Positions 29,020-37,267 of a stretch of 64,000 bases of DNA are shown one piece after another. Made by a program: the position numbers and the translations under genes. Under the pieces are notes generated by a model. It ran no database searches. It was not told the origin of the DNA and saw only the letters and a program-made list of their open reading frames with translations. The DNA comes from an uncultured Flavobacteriaceae bacterium (lineage in GTDB: Bacteria; Bacteroidota; Bacteroidia; Flavobacteriales; Flavobacteriaceae). Location of the stretch: NCBI GenBank assembly GCA_905181625.1, contig CAJIYJ010000003.1:370001-434000 (forward strand), written 5' to 3'. Each line of letters starts with the position of its first letter. Within the stretch, counting starts at the first letter, position 1.

Positions 29020-31674
29020 ATGAGTAAAAAAAATATCATTTTCTTATTTTGTTTTTTCTTTTTTATAAGTACATATCCAACTACTGTTCCTTTAAAAAAT
29101 GATTTTAAACTAAACAATGCTCCTGTTGCAAACGAACAGAATGTAACTGTAACTGAGCAACAGCCAGGAACTATCACTTTGTCTGGAACGGATGCAGATG
29201 ATGATGTTTTATCTTATTCGTTAGTAGCCTTACCAACAAATGGTGTTGTAACTATTGACGGAAACACAGTTATTTATACTAGTTCATCAGATACGGCAAC
29301 ATCTGATTTTTTTACTTTTAAAGTAAATGATGGAACAGTTGATAGCTCACCTGCTAAAATAAATATAACTATTACTGCTGTAAATGATTCCCCTGTTTCT
29401 AATTCTCAAGACAATATTAATGCAATTGAAAATCAATTAAAGGATATTACTTTAACAGCAAGTGATCCAGAGGGTGATACCTTATCTTATATTTTAAGTG
29501 AAGAACCAGAGAACGGACGTGTTATTGATCCAGGAAATGAAAATAAAACCATTTATGTTGGTACAGTAATTTCTTCAAATTCAGTTCAATACATTAGTGA
29601 TTCAGACACTGCGCTGTCTGATTCTTTTAATTTTAAAACTTATGACGGTTTCTCTGAAAGTAATAATGCTTCTATTGCCATTACTATAGCTCCAGTAAAT
29701 GATTCTCCAATTGCCACTGAAAAAACAGTAACGGTTACCGAAAATGTATCAACAATTATCATATTAGAAGGGACTGATCCTGATGGAACAATTCCTGAAA
29801 TTTTCAAAATTATTACTATTGCTAATGGTGTTTTTACTGATCCTTCTAATAATGATCAAACCATTTTACCAGGTACTGTTATTAGTGGAAATAAAGTAAC
29901 CTTTACAAGTAAAGGCTCTGCTTCCTCAGATTCATTCACTTTTACTGCAAGTGATGGGTTGTTAGAAAGTGAAGATGGAACGATTTCAATTAAAATTATT
30001 ACAGATGCACCAACAGCAAACTCCCAAACTGTAAATGTAGTAGAGCAAGTTGAAAATAAGCTTGTTTTAACTGGATCAGATAAGGAAGGAGATCCTCTTA
30101 CATATATTATAACAGTCTTGCCAGAAAATGGAATTTTAAAGAATGATGGAGAAATAATTAACTCTAATAAATTACCTAAAACAATAGATAATTCTAAATT
30201 ATTTTATACTAGTTTGTCAGATAATGCTTTGTCAGATACTCTTAGTTTTAAAGTTAACGATGGGATTTCTGATAGTTCCCCTGCCGTTGTTACAATTATT
30301 ATATCCCCAATTAATGATAAGCCTACAGCTTTACCTAAAACTAAAAATGTAAGCGAACAAGTTTCAGATAACATTATTTTAGAAGGTACTGATCCTGATG
30401 GCGATGATTTAACTTACATCATTACAAAGGAACCATTAAACGGTACCTATACATTAAATGCTAATACAGTAGTTTATGTAAGTAATTCTGATACGGCTAC
30501 TGTAGATTCATTTAAATATAAAGTTAACGACGGAAAGCTAGATAGCGATATTGTGGATGTTCAAATTTCTATTGAACCAGTGAATGATGTGCCTACCGTA
30601 AAATCTCAAAACTTATCTACTATTGAGGATATAGAACTTAAATTTGTTCTTGAAGGTGAGGATGTGGACGGAGATAAATTAACTTATTCAATAGAAGCTT
30701 CTCCAATAAAAGGTGAAGCAACACTTAAAGACAGTTTAGTTACTTATATTCCAAACGCAGGTTACTATGGAACAGATTCCATTATTTTTAAAGCAAATGA
30801 TGGAACTGCACTTAGTTCCTCAGGTTTTATTAAGATCACAATAACGAGTAATGACTTTGATGAGGATGGTATTTTAAATGATTTTGATACTTGTCCTGAC
30901 ACTCCCATAGGCTCTAAGGTAAATACTGATGGTTGTGTTGTTTTTGAACTTCCTTTTAACAACAATAAGGTTGAAGTTATTAGCGCTACTTGTGTCGGAG
31001 GAAATGATGGCTCATTAAGTCTTAGTGTTGAAGATAAGAGTCATGATTATAGTATTTCTGTAAACGGAAATAATTTCGGTCAGAGCATTGTGATTTCAGG
31101 CGATAATAAGACCGCTTCTGTAACTGGACTTGCTAAGGGAACCTACAGTATTTGTTTTAAAGTAGACGGTCAAGCAGATTACGAGCAGTGCTTTGAGGTG
31201 GCTATAGGCGAGCCTAAAGCCCTAAGTGCATTTATTGATGTAGATAATGACAAAAGAACCACCAGCATTCAGTTAGGAGGTTCTAAGAGTTATAACATAG
31301 AGGTTAATGGCGAGAGGTTTGATGTGAAGGGTGATAACTTTAACACGACTCTTCCAACAGGTCTTAGTATTATTAAGATATCAACTGACTTAGATTGTCA
31401 AGGGTTAATAGAAAGAGAGATCTTTATTTCAGAGGATATTTTCTATTATCCTAATCCAACTAGAGGTGAAGTAGATGTCTTTGTAAATGGAGAAGACAAG
31501 GGCGTTAAGATGAGCGTATTTACCACAAAAGGAGATCTAGTCTTCACTAGAGACCAAGAAATCTTAGATAGTAGAAAAACAGAATTAGATTTAAGTGGTG
31601 TTCCATCAGGAACTTACATAGTCACTTTAGAAGGAACAACAGTTAGGAAAACATTTAAAATTGTAAAAAAATAA
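29020..31674 (+). CDS. Cadherin-like repeat surface protein with thrombospondin-3-like calcium motif and type A T9SS sorting domain
   Basis: The 884-residue protein has a short leader (FLFCFFFFIST). It carries about six cadherin/VCBS-like domains, each with 'V.EQ....L.GTDADDDVLSYSL..LPTNG' and ending 'SFKYKVNDGK'. A thrombospondin type 3 calcium-binding stretch (DFDEDGILNDFDTCPDTPIG) follows at residues about 613-645, then a SprB-like 'ATCVGGNDGSLSLSV' segment. The last 75 residues (FYYPNPTRGEVDVFV...GTYIVTLEG) form a por-type (type A) T9SS sorting domain. It starts 5 bp after the SprB-like gene and is probably co-transcribed with it and with PorP/SprF, so it may act in the same surface complex. 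Confidence 0.87.
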   Translation: MSKKNIIFLFCFFFFISTYPTTVPLKNDFKLNNAPVANEQNVTVTEQQPGTITLSGTDADDDVLSYSLVALPTNGVVTIDGNTVIYTSSSDTATSDFFTFKVNDGTVDSSPAKINITITAVNDSPVSNSQDNINAIENQLKDITLTASDPEGDTLSYILSEEPENGRVIDPGNENKTIYVGTVISSNSVQYISDSDTALSDSFNFKTYDGFSESNNASIAITIAPVNDSPIATEKTVTVTENVSTIIILEGTDPDGTIPEIFKIITIANGVFTDPSNNDQTILPGTVISGNKVTFTSKGSASSDSFTFTASDGLLESEDGTISIKIITDAPTANSQTVNVVEQVENKLVLTGSDKEGDPLTYIITVLPENGILKNDGEIINSNKLPKTIDNSKLFYTSLSDNALSDTLSFKVNDGISDSSPAVVTIIISPINDKPTALPKTKNVSEQVSDNIILEGTDPDGDDLTYIITKEPLNGTYTLNANTVVYVSNSDTATVDSFKYKVNDGKLDSDIVDVQISIEPVNDVPTVKSQNLSTIEDIELKFVLEGEDVDGDKLTYSIEASPIKGEATLKDSLVTYIPNAGYYGTDSIIFKANDGTALSSSGFIKITITSNDFDEDGILNDFDTCPDTPIGSKVNTDGCVVFELPFNNNKVEVISATCVGGNDGSLSLSVEDKSHDYSISVNGNNFGQSIVISGDNKTASVTGLAKGTYSICFKVDGQADYEQCFEVAIGEPKALSAFIDVDNDKRTTSIQLGGSKSYNIEVNGERFDVKGDNFNTTLPTGLSIIKISTDLDCQGLIEREIFISEDIFYYPNPTRGEVDVFVNGEDKGVKMSVFTTKGDLVFTRDQEILDSRKTELDLSGVPSGTYIVTLEGTTVRKTFKIVKK

Positions 31675-31677
31675 ATA

Positions 31678-32466
31678 TTATATTTTTTCTTTATCCTTTT
31701 TAAATGGTGAAGCATTCATGTGTTCTATTATTGAGTTTTTTGCTACAAAAAAAGCTATTAAAAGCGTAACTAATCCGCCTATCCAAATTCCAGGAACAAA
31801 GTCTAAAAACAGAAAATAATCATAAAATGCATGAAAGAGAATTGGGACAATTAATGATAATAGAATATTAAAAAATTTAAATTTTTCATTTGTTTTAGCT
31901 TTTCCTAAATAATAACCCATGATTACTGCAAACACAAAATGTGCAGGTACTGCTGAAAACATTCTAAGTACAGCTAAAGAAGCATTTCCTTGAAGAACAA
32001 AAGTTAAATTTTCTGCAGTAGCGAATCCCATTCCAACAAATACAGAATAAACAATGCCGTCATATGGTTCGTCAAAGTTTTTGTTTGGATATAATATAAG
32101 AATTACAACAAGAAATTTCAATACTTCTTCTGTAATTGAGACTGTAAGTGCTTCTCCACCAATGTTTAGAAAATCATTTTCTATATTAATAAATTGTAGA
32201 AAATATTCGAGTAAATCAACGTCTAAATGCAGGTTTATTGCTCCAAAAATAAATGCAATAGCAAGTAGCCATAAGGGTTCTTTGTCATATTCATCTAGGT
32301 TATAAATTACTGCCATGATGAAAATCCCAGGGCATATAGATAAAGCAACTAACATTAAATCTTTTAATTCAAATATGTTGATTAAAACTAAAGGATAGAA
32401 TAAAACGACATATAATGCTGTCACAATTATTCCAGTCATTAAGCTAGTTTTAAAAATTCTATTCAT
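31678..32466 (-). CDS. PrsW-family intramembrane metalloprotease
   Basis: The 262-residue protein has about seven to eight membrane segments. Motifs of the PrsW/CPBP-related clan are present: EYDKEPLW near residue 59, the catalytic TEEVLKFL (EExxK) near 113, GFATAEN near 152, a histidine in 'AVPAHFVFAVIMGYYLGKA' near 176, and HAFYDYFLF near 216. In Bacillus, PrsW cleaves an anti-sigma factor; the substrate here is unknown. Its start lies 6 bp from the end of the upstream metallopeptidase gene (32473), so the two are likely one transcript. It converges with the cadherin-like gene, with only 3 bp between the stop codons. Confidence 0.87.
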   Translation of the reverse strand: MNRIFKTSLMTGIIVTALYVVLFYPLVLINIFELKDLMLVALSICPGIFIMAVIYNLDEYDKEPLWLLAIAFIFGAINLHLDVDLLEYFLQFINIENDFLNIGGEALTVSITEEVLKFLVVILILYPNKNFDEPYDGIVYSVFVGMGFATAENLTFVLQGNASLAVLRMFSAVPAHFVFAVIMGYYLGKAKTNEKFKFFNILLSLIVPILFHAFYDYFLFLDFVPGIWIGGLVTLLIAFFVAKNSIIEHMNASPFKKDKEKI

Positions 32467-32472
32467 AGTTTA

Positions 32473-35400
32473 TTAAAATTTTAATGAAACCATCCATTCG
32501 TCGTACTTTTTATAATCTTTTCCTTCTGAAAATGCTCTTGCCCATCCAAATGAAAGAGTAGAGGAGAGGTGAGAAAACATAACAAGTTTTGTGTCGATTT
32601 GGAAACCTAAATTTCTAAATGTTTCACTGTATTCTTTACCTATTTTTCCTGCCTCCATTGATTTATCCTCAAATTCTTCATAATTTTTGGTAAACAAGCT
32701 TCCTGCAAAAATGGTTGGATGTGTATAGGTTGCAAATAAATTAAAGAAACCAAATTTTCTGTATCTAATAGCTGGCAATATTAGTTCTAGGGTAGCCTTG
32801 TAATAGTTTTTTGCAATTATGCTTTTTTCAGAGTCGTAGCTTAGACCTGCAAAAGCAAAAGATCCTCTGTACATTTTAGATGAAGCATTATCGATATAAT
32901 TATTTCCAAAAGAGGCAAATCCAAATCTTGTAAAAGGATTAACTTTTTTAGAAAAAGAATTTCCAAAAGCATTTCTTAACCAAAGAGATGTGTGCTTTAT
33001 AGGAAGTTGGACTCCAAAGTCTAAATTCCCATTGATTTTTGGAAAGAAATTTCCCGAACTCATAGCTGTGGATAGTGAGAGGTTTGATTTAATTCCTTTC
33101 TCAGCTCCAACAGCTCCAACAGATCCTTTTATATTTCTATAAGCTAAAGAGGTATGAAAATTATAGAAAACATCAGTGTTAAAGTCTTTATTAGCAAAAT
33201 TAATTTGTTGAAATTCTGGAGACTGATTTAAACCATAATAAGCACTAGCTCCCACATTTAAATCTAAATGAACTGGACTATCTGAAATAATAGTTTTATT
33301 GAAGTCAGTTCCAAGATTTAATCCCTTTCTAGATCTTTGAGTTGGACCAAATAAGTCATAAAAATCAGCTTTGTTATAAGAAGCATAAATATTTGTTTTT
33401 CCAGCCAATAAACCCCCACCTATATTAGTGGTTGAATAATTTAACGAGGCATGAAACTCTTCTTCTTTGTCAATATTAGAATTTGTATTAATTAGATCGT
33501 TTTTCCATTGATTGGGAGTATAGGAAAAAGAAAAGTCCAAAGTTTTTGATGATAAAGGATCTCTAAAACTAAATTTATAACCAATTCCAAAATTATCTTT
33601 ATAACCTACAACAATAGGGTAGGCATAACTTAATTTCACTTCTTTTGAAGGAACGTAAATTCCTTCTTTAGCATCCAATGCATCGTAATCAGCATTAAAA
33701 GTTTCTGCATTAGGACCGTAGATTTGCCAATCAGCTAACATTGGGTGTTTTTTTATTGTTTCATTTCCTAAAAATTTAATACTGGAAACACTTTCAGCAG
33801 GTTTATTAGGAATATATACTGGTTTAAATCCATCGCTAGAGTATTTAAAAGCAAATATTTTATCATCATTAATTGGAATTGGTCTAAAGTAGCCAGTTTC
33901 AGCATTACTGAAAATTTCAATTTCTAGACTAGCAGAATCTACTTTATATATATTACTTACACCAGAATAGTAGGAAGATCCAAGTAAATAACTTCCATCT
34001 TCTGAGTATCTAAAGCTTTGTGGAGAAGAAACATCAAAGTCAAAAACTTCATGAACTTCAATATTTTCTTTTTTAAAGTTGTCTAAAGTACTAATCTTGT
34101 AAATATTTAAAACCTGATTTCCATTAATATCCGTTACGGCCGCACTTAAACTTTTTCCATCGGGTGAAACATCTATATCAAATATATCTGAACCAAAAGG
34201 AAGAGTATATTTCTGTTTCCAAACAAAATAATTTTTATCTGGATTTTCACTATTGTATTTAGGAATTTCAACTATAGTACTTTTTCCATTAAGATGTCGA
34301 ATTCCCCAAAGTGATTCGTCAACTTTATTGAAAGCTAAGTCCCCAACTCGCGCATCTTTTTGTAATAGTTTAGATTTTCCAGTTTTAAGATCATATTGAT
34401 TTAAATCTCTTCTAGAATTATTATCGGTTGTATAAAATAGTAAATCATTTTTTTTGTCGTAAGCCAAAGAGGCTACATCAAAAAGAGCAAAACCTTTTAT
34501 GTCTTTTAATCTTTTAATTTTTCCAGTATTTAGATCCATTTCAGCCAAATGTGGAACTTTTCCTGGATAACTAACTGCAACATAAATAGTATTCCTTTCT
34601 TTATTATGGTAAGCAAAAGAAACACCACCTAGTGCTTTATCATTAATTTCCTCATCTTTAGTAATGGGGTTTAAATTTAAATTTTCAATATTTTTATTTT
34701 GGAAATCTTTTTCAAAATCTATCCAATTGTCCCATGCATCAGAAATCGGAATTCCAAAAACATGTTTAAAATTATTAGCAAAACCTCTTTTACTTCCATC
34801 TTTTCTTTTTATCCATTCAATTAAATCTGTAGGATTATACTGATAAGCCAAGTAGCTCATAAATCTTGTTCCATAATAATAGGAATTTGCTTTAGCCATA
34901 AAATCAGCTGAAGTACCTTCAGATTCTAAGCCTTGCGCAGAATAGATTCTAGAATTTTCAAGAACTCTAGTTCTAAAAAACATTTCATCATAATTACCTA
35001 ATGCATTTCCTTTTCCACCATCCATCCATGTTTCTAAAAAAACAGCGATTCCTTCATGTAACCATCTTGGCGAATAGTATCTGGGACTAGTTAAATAACT
35101 ATAAAACATTGAAATTGGATGGTCATTTGTATTTAAAACTTTTCCAGCAAATAATTTTTGATAAAAAAGATCACTTGAAGATGCGTTATCTAAGGCGGTA
35201 ATATGTACCATCTCGTGATTCATAATTGAAAAAACTCTTTCACCAGCAGTACTAGATTCAAAAGAATAATTCATTGGAGAAATACATGCTGTGGTAAAGT
35301 TATGTGGAATCGAAGTGGCTCCACCGTTTCCAAAATCTCCAAAATCTTGAAACATTACAAATATTTTCTCTTGTGGTTCGTAATCGAATAATTTTTTGTG

Positions 35401-35565
35401 AAAATTTAATGCAGAGTTGGAACAAAGTATAGCATGCTTTAAGACATAATCTAATTGTGGTCCGGTACTTATAACGTCAAGCGCTTTGGATTCTATTTTT
35501 TTAAGTTGAGAGAACGATTCTGTCAAAAAAAAGAGAACAAAAACAATAGTTAATATTTTTTTCAT
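32473..35565 (-). CDS. Large exported HExxH metallopeptidase with beta-propeller and C-terminal beta-barrel-like region
   Basis: The 1030-residue protein starts with a signal peptide (FVLFFLTESFSQ). H117-E-x-x-H121 (NHEMVH) followed by WLHEGIAVFLE with E171 fits a gluzincin zinc site of the MA peptidase clan. Residues about 310-640 contain repeated TolB/PD40-like strands ('DVSPDGKSLSAAV', 'RYSEDGSYLLGSS'). The last 370 residues alternate short polar and aromatic segments and begin 'GYKDNFGIGYKFSFRDPL', like an outer-membrane barrel of the BamA/surface-antigen sort. It therefore probably sits in the outer membrane. Substrate unknown. The barrel assignment is an inference from strand pattern. 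Confidence 0.72.
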   Translation of the reverse strand: MKKILTIVFVLFFLTESFSQLKKIESKALDVISTGPQLDYVLKHAILCSNSALNFHKKLFDYEPQEKIFVMFQDFGDFGNGGATSIPHNFTTACISPMNYSFESSTAGERVFSIMNHEMVHITALDNASSSDLFYQKLFAGKVLNTNDHPISMFYSYLTSPRYYSPRWLHEGIAVFLETWMDGGKGNALGNYDEMFFRTRVLENSRIYSAQGLESEGTSADFMAKANSYYYGTRFMSYLAYQYNPTDLIEWIKRKDGSKRGFANNFKHVFGIPISDAWDNWIDFEKDFQNKNIENLNLNPITKDEEINDKALGGVSFAYHNKERNTIYVAVSYPGKVPHLAEMDLNTGKIKRLKDIKGFALFDVASLAYDKKNDLLFYTTDNNSRRDLNQYDLKTGKSKLLQKDARVGDLAFNKVDESLWGIRHLNGKSTIVEIPKYNSENPDKNYFVWKQKYTLPFGSDIFDIDVSPDGKSLSAAVTDINGNQVLNIYKISTLDNFKKENIEVHEVFDFDVSSPQSFRYSEDGSYLLGSSYYSGVSNIYKVDSASLEIEIFSNAETGYFRPIPINDDKIFAFKYSSDGFKPVYIPNKPAESVSSIKFLGNETIKKHPMLADWQIYGPNAETFNADYDALDAKEGIYVPSKEVKLSYAYPIVVGYKDNFGIGYKFSFRDPLSSKTLDFSFSYTPNQWKNDLINTNSNIDKEEEFHASLNYSTTNIGGGLLAGKTNIYASYNKADFYDLFGPTQRSRKGLNLGTDFNKTIISDSPVHLDLNVGASAYYGLNQSPEFQQINFANKDFNTDVFYNFHTSLAYRNIKGSVGAVGAEKGIKSNLSLSTAMSSGNFFPKINGNLDFGVQLPIKHTSLWLRNAFGNSFSKKVNPFTRFGFASFGNNYIDNASSKMYRGSFAFAGLSYDSEKSIIAKNYYKATLELILPAIRYRKFGFFNLFATYTHPTIFAGSLFTKNYEEFEDKSMEAGKIGKEYSETFRNLGFQIDTKLVMFSHLSSTLSFGWARAFSEGKDYKKYDEWMVSLKF

Positions 35566-35590
35566 TTATTAAATTTAGTGATTGTTTTTT

Positions 35591-35625
35591 AAAAAAAAAG
35601 AGGAGAAAATTTATTTTCTCCTCTT
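35591..35625 (-). terminator. Strong intrinsic terminator after the 18-residue repeat gene
   Basis: A perfect 13-bp inverted repeat (35598-35610 and 35613-35625, AAGAGGAGAAAAT and its complement) lies 28 bp past the stop codon at 35654. Read on the minus strand it is followed by an unbroken run of T (complement of the A-run at 35591-35599). This is a textbook Rho-independent terminator for the minus-strand gene and separates it from the peptidase gene at 35565. Confidence 0.85.
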
Positions 35626-35653
35626 AATAATATATTTATTAATCAATTACAGA

Positions 35654-37096
35654 CTAAAATTCCACACCACTCATCATTTTTTGAAATTCTGGTAATGCAA
35701 GCATTTGAAGTGCATTTGGTTGTGCTAACATTTCAAAACCTCCAGGCATAGCAGCAAATTCTACTAATGCAGGAGAAGATAAAAATTCTAATCCTCCAGG
35801 CATTGCAGCAAATTCAAATAATGCAGGAGAAGACAAAAATTCAAAAGCTCCAGGCATTGCAGCAAATTCAAATAATGCAGGAGTAGACAAAAATTCAAAA
35901 GCTCCAGGCATTGCAGCAAATTCTACTAATGTAGGAGAAGATAAAAATTCTAAAGCTCCAGGCATTGTAGCAAATTCAAATAATGCAGGAGAAGCTAAAA
36001 ATTCAAAAGCTCCAGGCATAGCAGCAAATTCTACTAATGCAGGAGAAGATAAAAATTCTAATCCTCCAGGCATTGCAGCAAATTCAAATAATGCAGGAGA
36101 AGACAAAAATTCAAAAGCTCCAGGCATTGCAGCAAATTCAAATAATGCAGGAGAAGCTAAAAATTCAAAAGCTCCAGGCATTGCAGCAAATTCAAATAAT
36201 GCAGGAGAAGATAAAAATTCTAATCCTCCAGGCATAGCAGCAAATTGTGCTAATTCAGGTGAAGCTAACATTTGAAGTGTTGCAGGATCACCAGCAGCTA
36301 ATTTTTCCATAGCTCCAGGCATTGCAGCAAATTCTACTAATGCAGGAGAAGCTAACATTTCCATAGCTCCAGATATTTTAGCAAATTTTGAAAATTCAGT
36401 AGAAGCTAAAAATTCAAAAGCTCCAGGCTTTGCAGCAAATTGTGCTAACTGAGGAGAGCTTAATTTAGCAAGTCCTCCAGACATTTTAGCAAATTTAGCT
36501 AATGAAGGAGTGGCTAACATATCCATAGCTCGGGGCATTTTAGCAAATTTTGCTAATTCAGGAGATGCTAACATTTCTAAGCCTTTTGTCATTTTAGCAA
36601 ATTTTGAAAGTGAAGAAGTACCTAGCTTTTCAAAAGCTCCAGGCATAGCAGCAAATTGTGCTAATTCAGGAGAAGCTAACATTTCCATAGCTCCAGATAT
36701 TTCAGCAAATTTTGAAAATTCAGTAGAAGCTAAAAATTCAAAAGCCCCAGGCATAGCAGCAAATTGTGCTAATTCAGGTGAAGCTAACATTTGAAGTGTT
36801 GCAGGATCACTTGCAATTTTTGCAAATACTGGATCTGCGATCATCTTTGTAAAATCTTGATTATTAAGGAAATCTTGGATTTCCTCTCCTTCAAGAGTAA
36901 CTACGACATCTTTTCTGTTGTCGTACTTTTCGGCTTTTTTAACGCCTTTAATTGCTTTATTCCCTGAGCTTGTTAAATCTGAAGGATTAAAGTCGATAGT
37001 TCCTGATTGTACTAGCACGAATACTACTCCTACTATTACAACCGCCGCGATTAAGAAATTTAATTTACCGTGGACTTTGTTCGTGTGTTTACTCAT
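35654..37096 (-). CDS. Membrane-anchored protein made of about twenty 18-residue proline-punctuated repeats (unknown function)
   Basis: I do not recognise this 480-residue protein. Residues about 12-29 (FLIAAVVIVGVVFVLVQ) form one uncleaved membrane anchor after a short basic N-terminus, so the rest is probably periplasmic. After a charged linker ('KKAEKYDNRKDVVVTLEGEE') the remainder, from about residue 98 to 460, is a tandem array with an 18-residue unit such as GAFEFLASPALFEFAAMP. Each unit splits into two 9-residue halves that both end in proline (..EFLASP and ..EFAAMP). Sequence is divergent near the N-terminus (LAKFAKMP, EMLASPEL) and nearly identical over the last ten units. The C-terminus 'EFQKMMSGVEF' closes the array. 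The pattern suggests short amphipathic helices, loosely recalling STI1-type motifs, but that comparison is a guess. A strong terminator follows. Confidence 0.85.
   Translation of the reverse strand: MSKHTNKVHGKLNFLIAAVVIVGVVFVLVQSGTIDFNPSDLTSSGNKAIKGVKKAEKYDNRKDVVVTLEGEEIQDFLNNQDFTKMIADPVFAKIASDPATLQMLASPELAQFAAMPGAFEFLASTEFSKFAEISGAMEMLASPELAQFAAMPGAFEKLGTSSLSKFAKMTKGLEMLASPELAKFAKMPRAMDMLATPSLAKFAKMSGGLAKLSSPQLAQFAAKPGAFEFLASTEFSKFAKISGAMEMLASPALVEFAAMPGAMEKLAAGDPATLQMLASPELAQFAAMPGGLEFLSSPALFEFAAMPGAFEFLASPALFEFAAMPGAFEFLSSPALFEFAAMPGGLEFLSSPALVEFAAMPGAFEFLASPALFEFATMPGALEFLSSPTLVEFAAMPGAFEFLSTPALFEFAAMPGAFEFLSSPALFEFAAMPGGLEFLSSPALVEFAAMPGGFEMLAQPNALQMLALPEFQKMMSGVEF
35727..36300 (-). repeat. 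Near-identical 54-bp tandem repeats inside the 18-residue-repeat gene
   Basis: About ten 54-bp units, one per 18 residues, follow each other with only a few base changes (GAA/GAT/GAC, TCA/TCT, AAT/ACT variants). Upstream units (36300-36800) keep the period but have diverged in sequence. The gradient suggests ongoing expansion or gene-conversion-like homogenisation at the 3' end of the array. Confidence 0.88.
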
Positions 37097-37123
37097 AATT
37101 ATTAGTTTTAATTATTTCCCAAA

Positions 37124-37139
37124 CAACTTAAACAAGTTG
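37124..37139. promoter_or_regulatory. Small inverted repeat upstream of the repeat-protein gene
   Basis: CAACTT-AAAC-AAGTTG, 27 bp upstream of the start at 37096, is a 6-bp perfect dyad in the 171-bp gap between kynureninase and the repeat gene. The gap also holds CTAAC/GTTAG arms at 37147-37163. Either could be an operator or a leader hairpin; no known consensus is matched. Confidence 0.25.
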
Positions 37140-37267
37140 TATAATTCTAACCACTATAGTTAGTGCATCTAATATAGGGAATTTTACCATAGCAGTAATT
37201 ACCTAGTTAGAAACAAGAGGTTTGTGATTGATAAGATTGTGATTGTGATTTTTAGTTGGAACTTCCT

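Noticed and set aside
35727-36300. CRISPR-like look of regular 54-bp repeats
   Set aside because: Units follow each other with no unique spacers and keep one reading frame, so they are coding tandem repeats.
36037-36794. Plus-strand open frames across the 18-residue repeat gene
   Set aside because: They are mirror products of the 54-bp repeat composition. The minus frame has a signal-anchor, a complete start, a terminator and coherent protein repeats; the plus frames have none.
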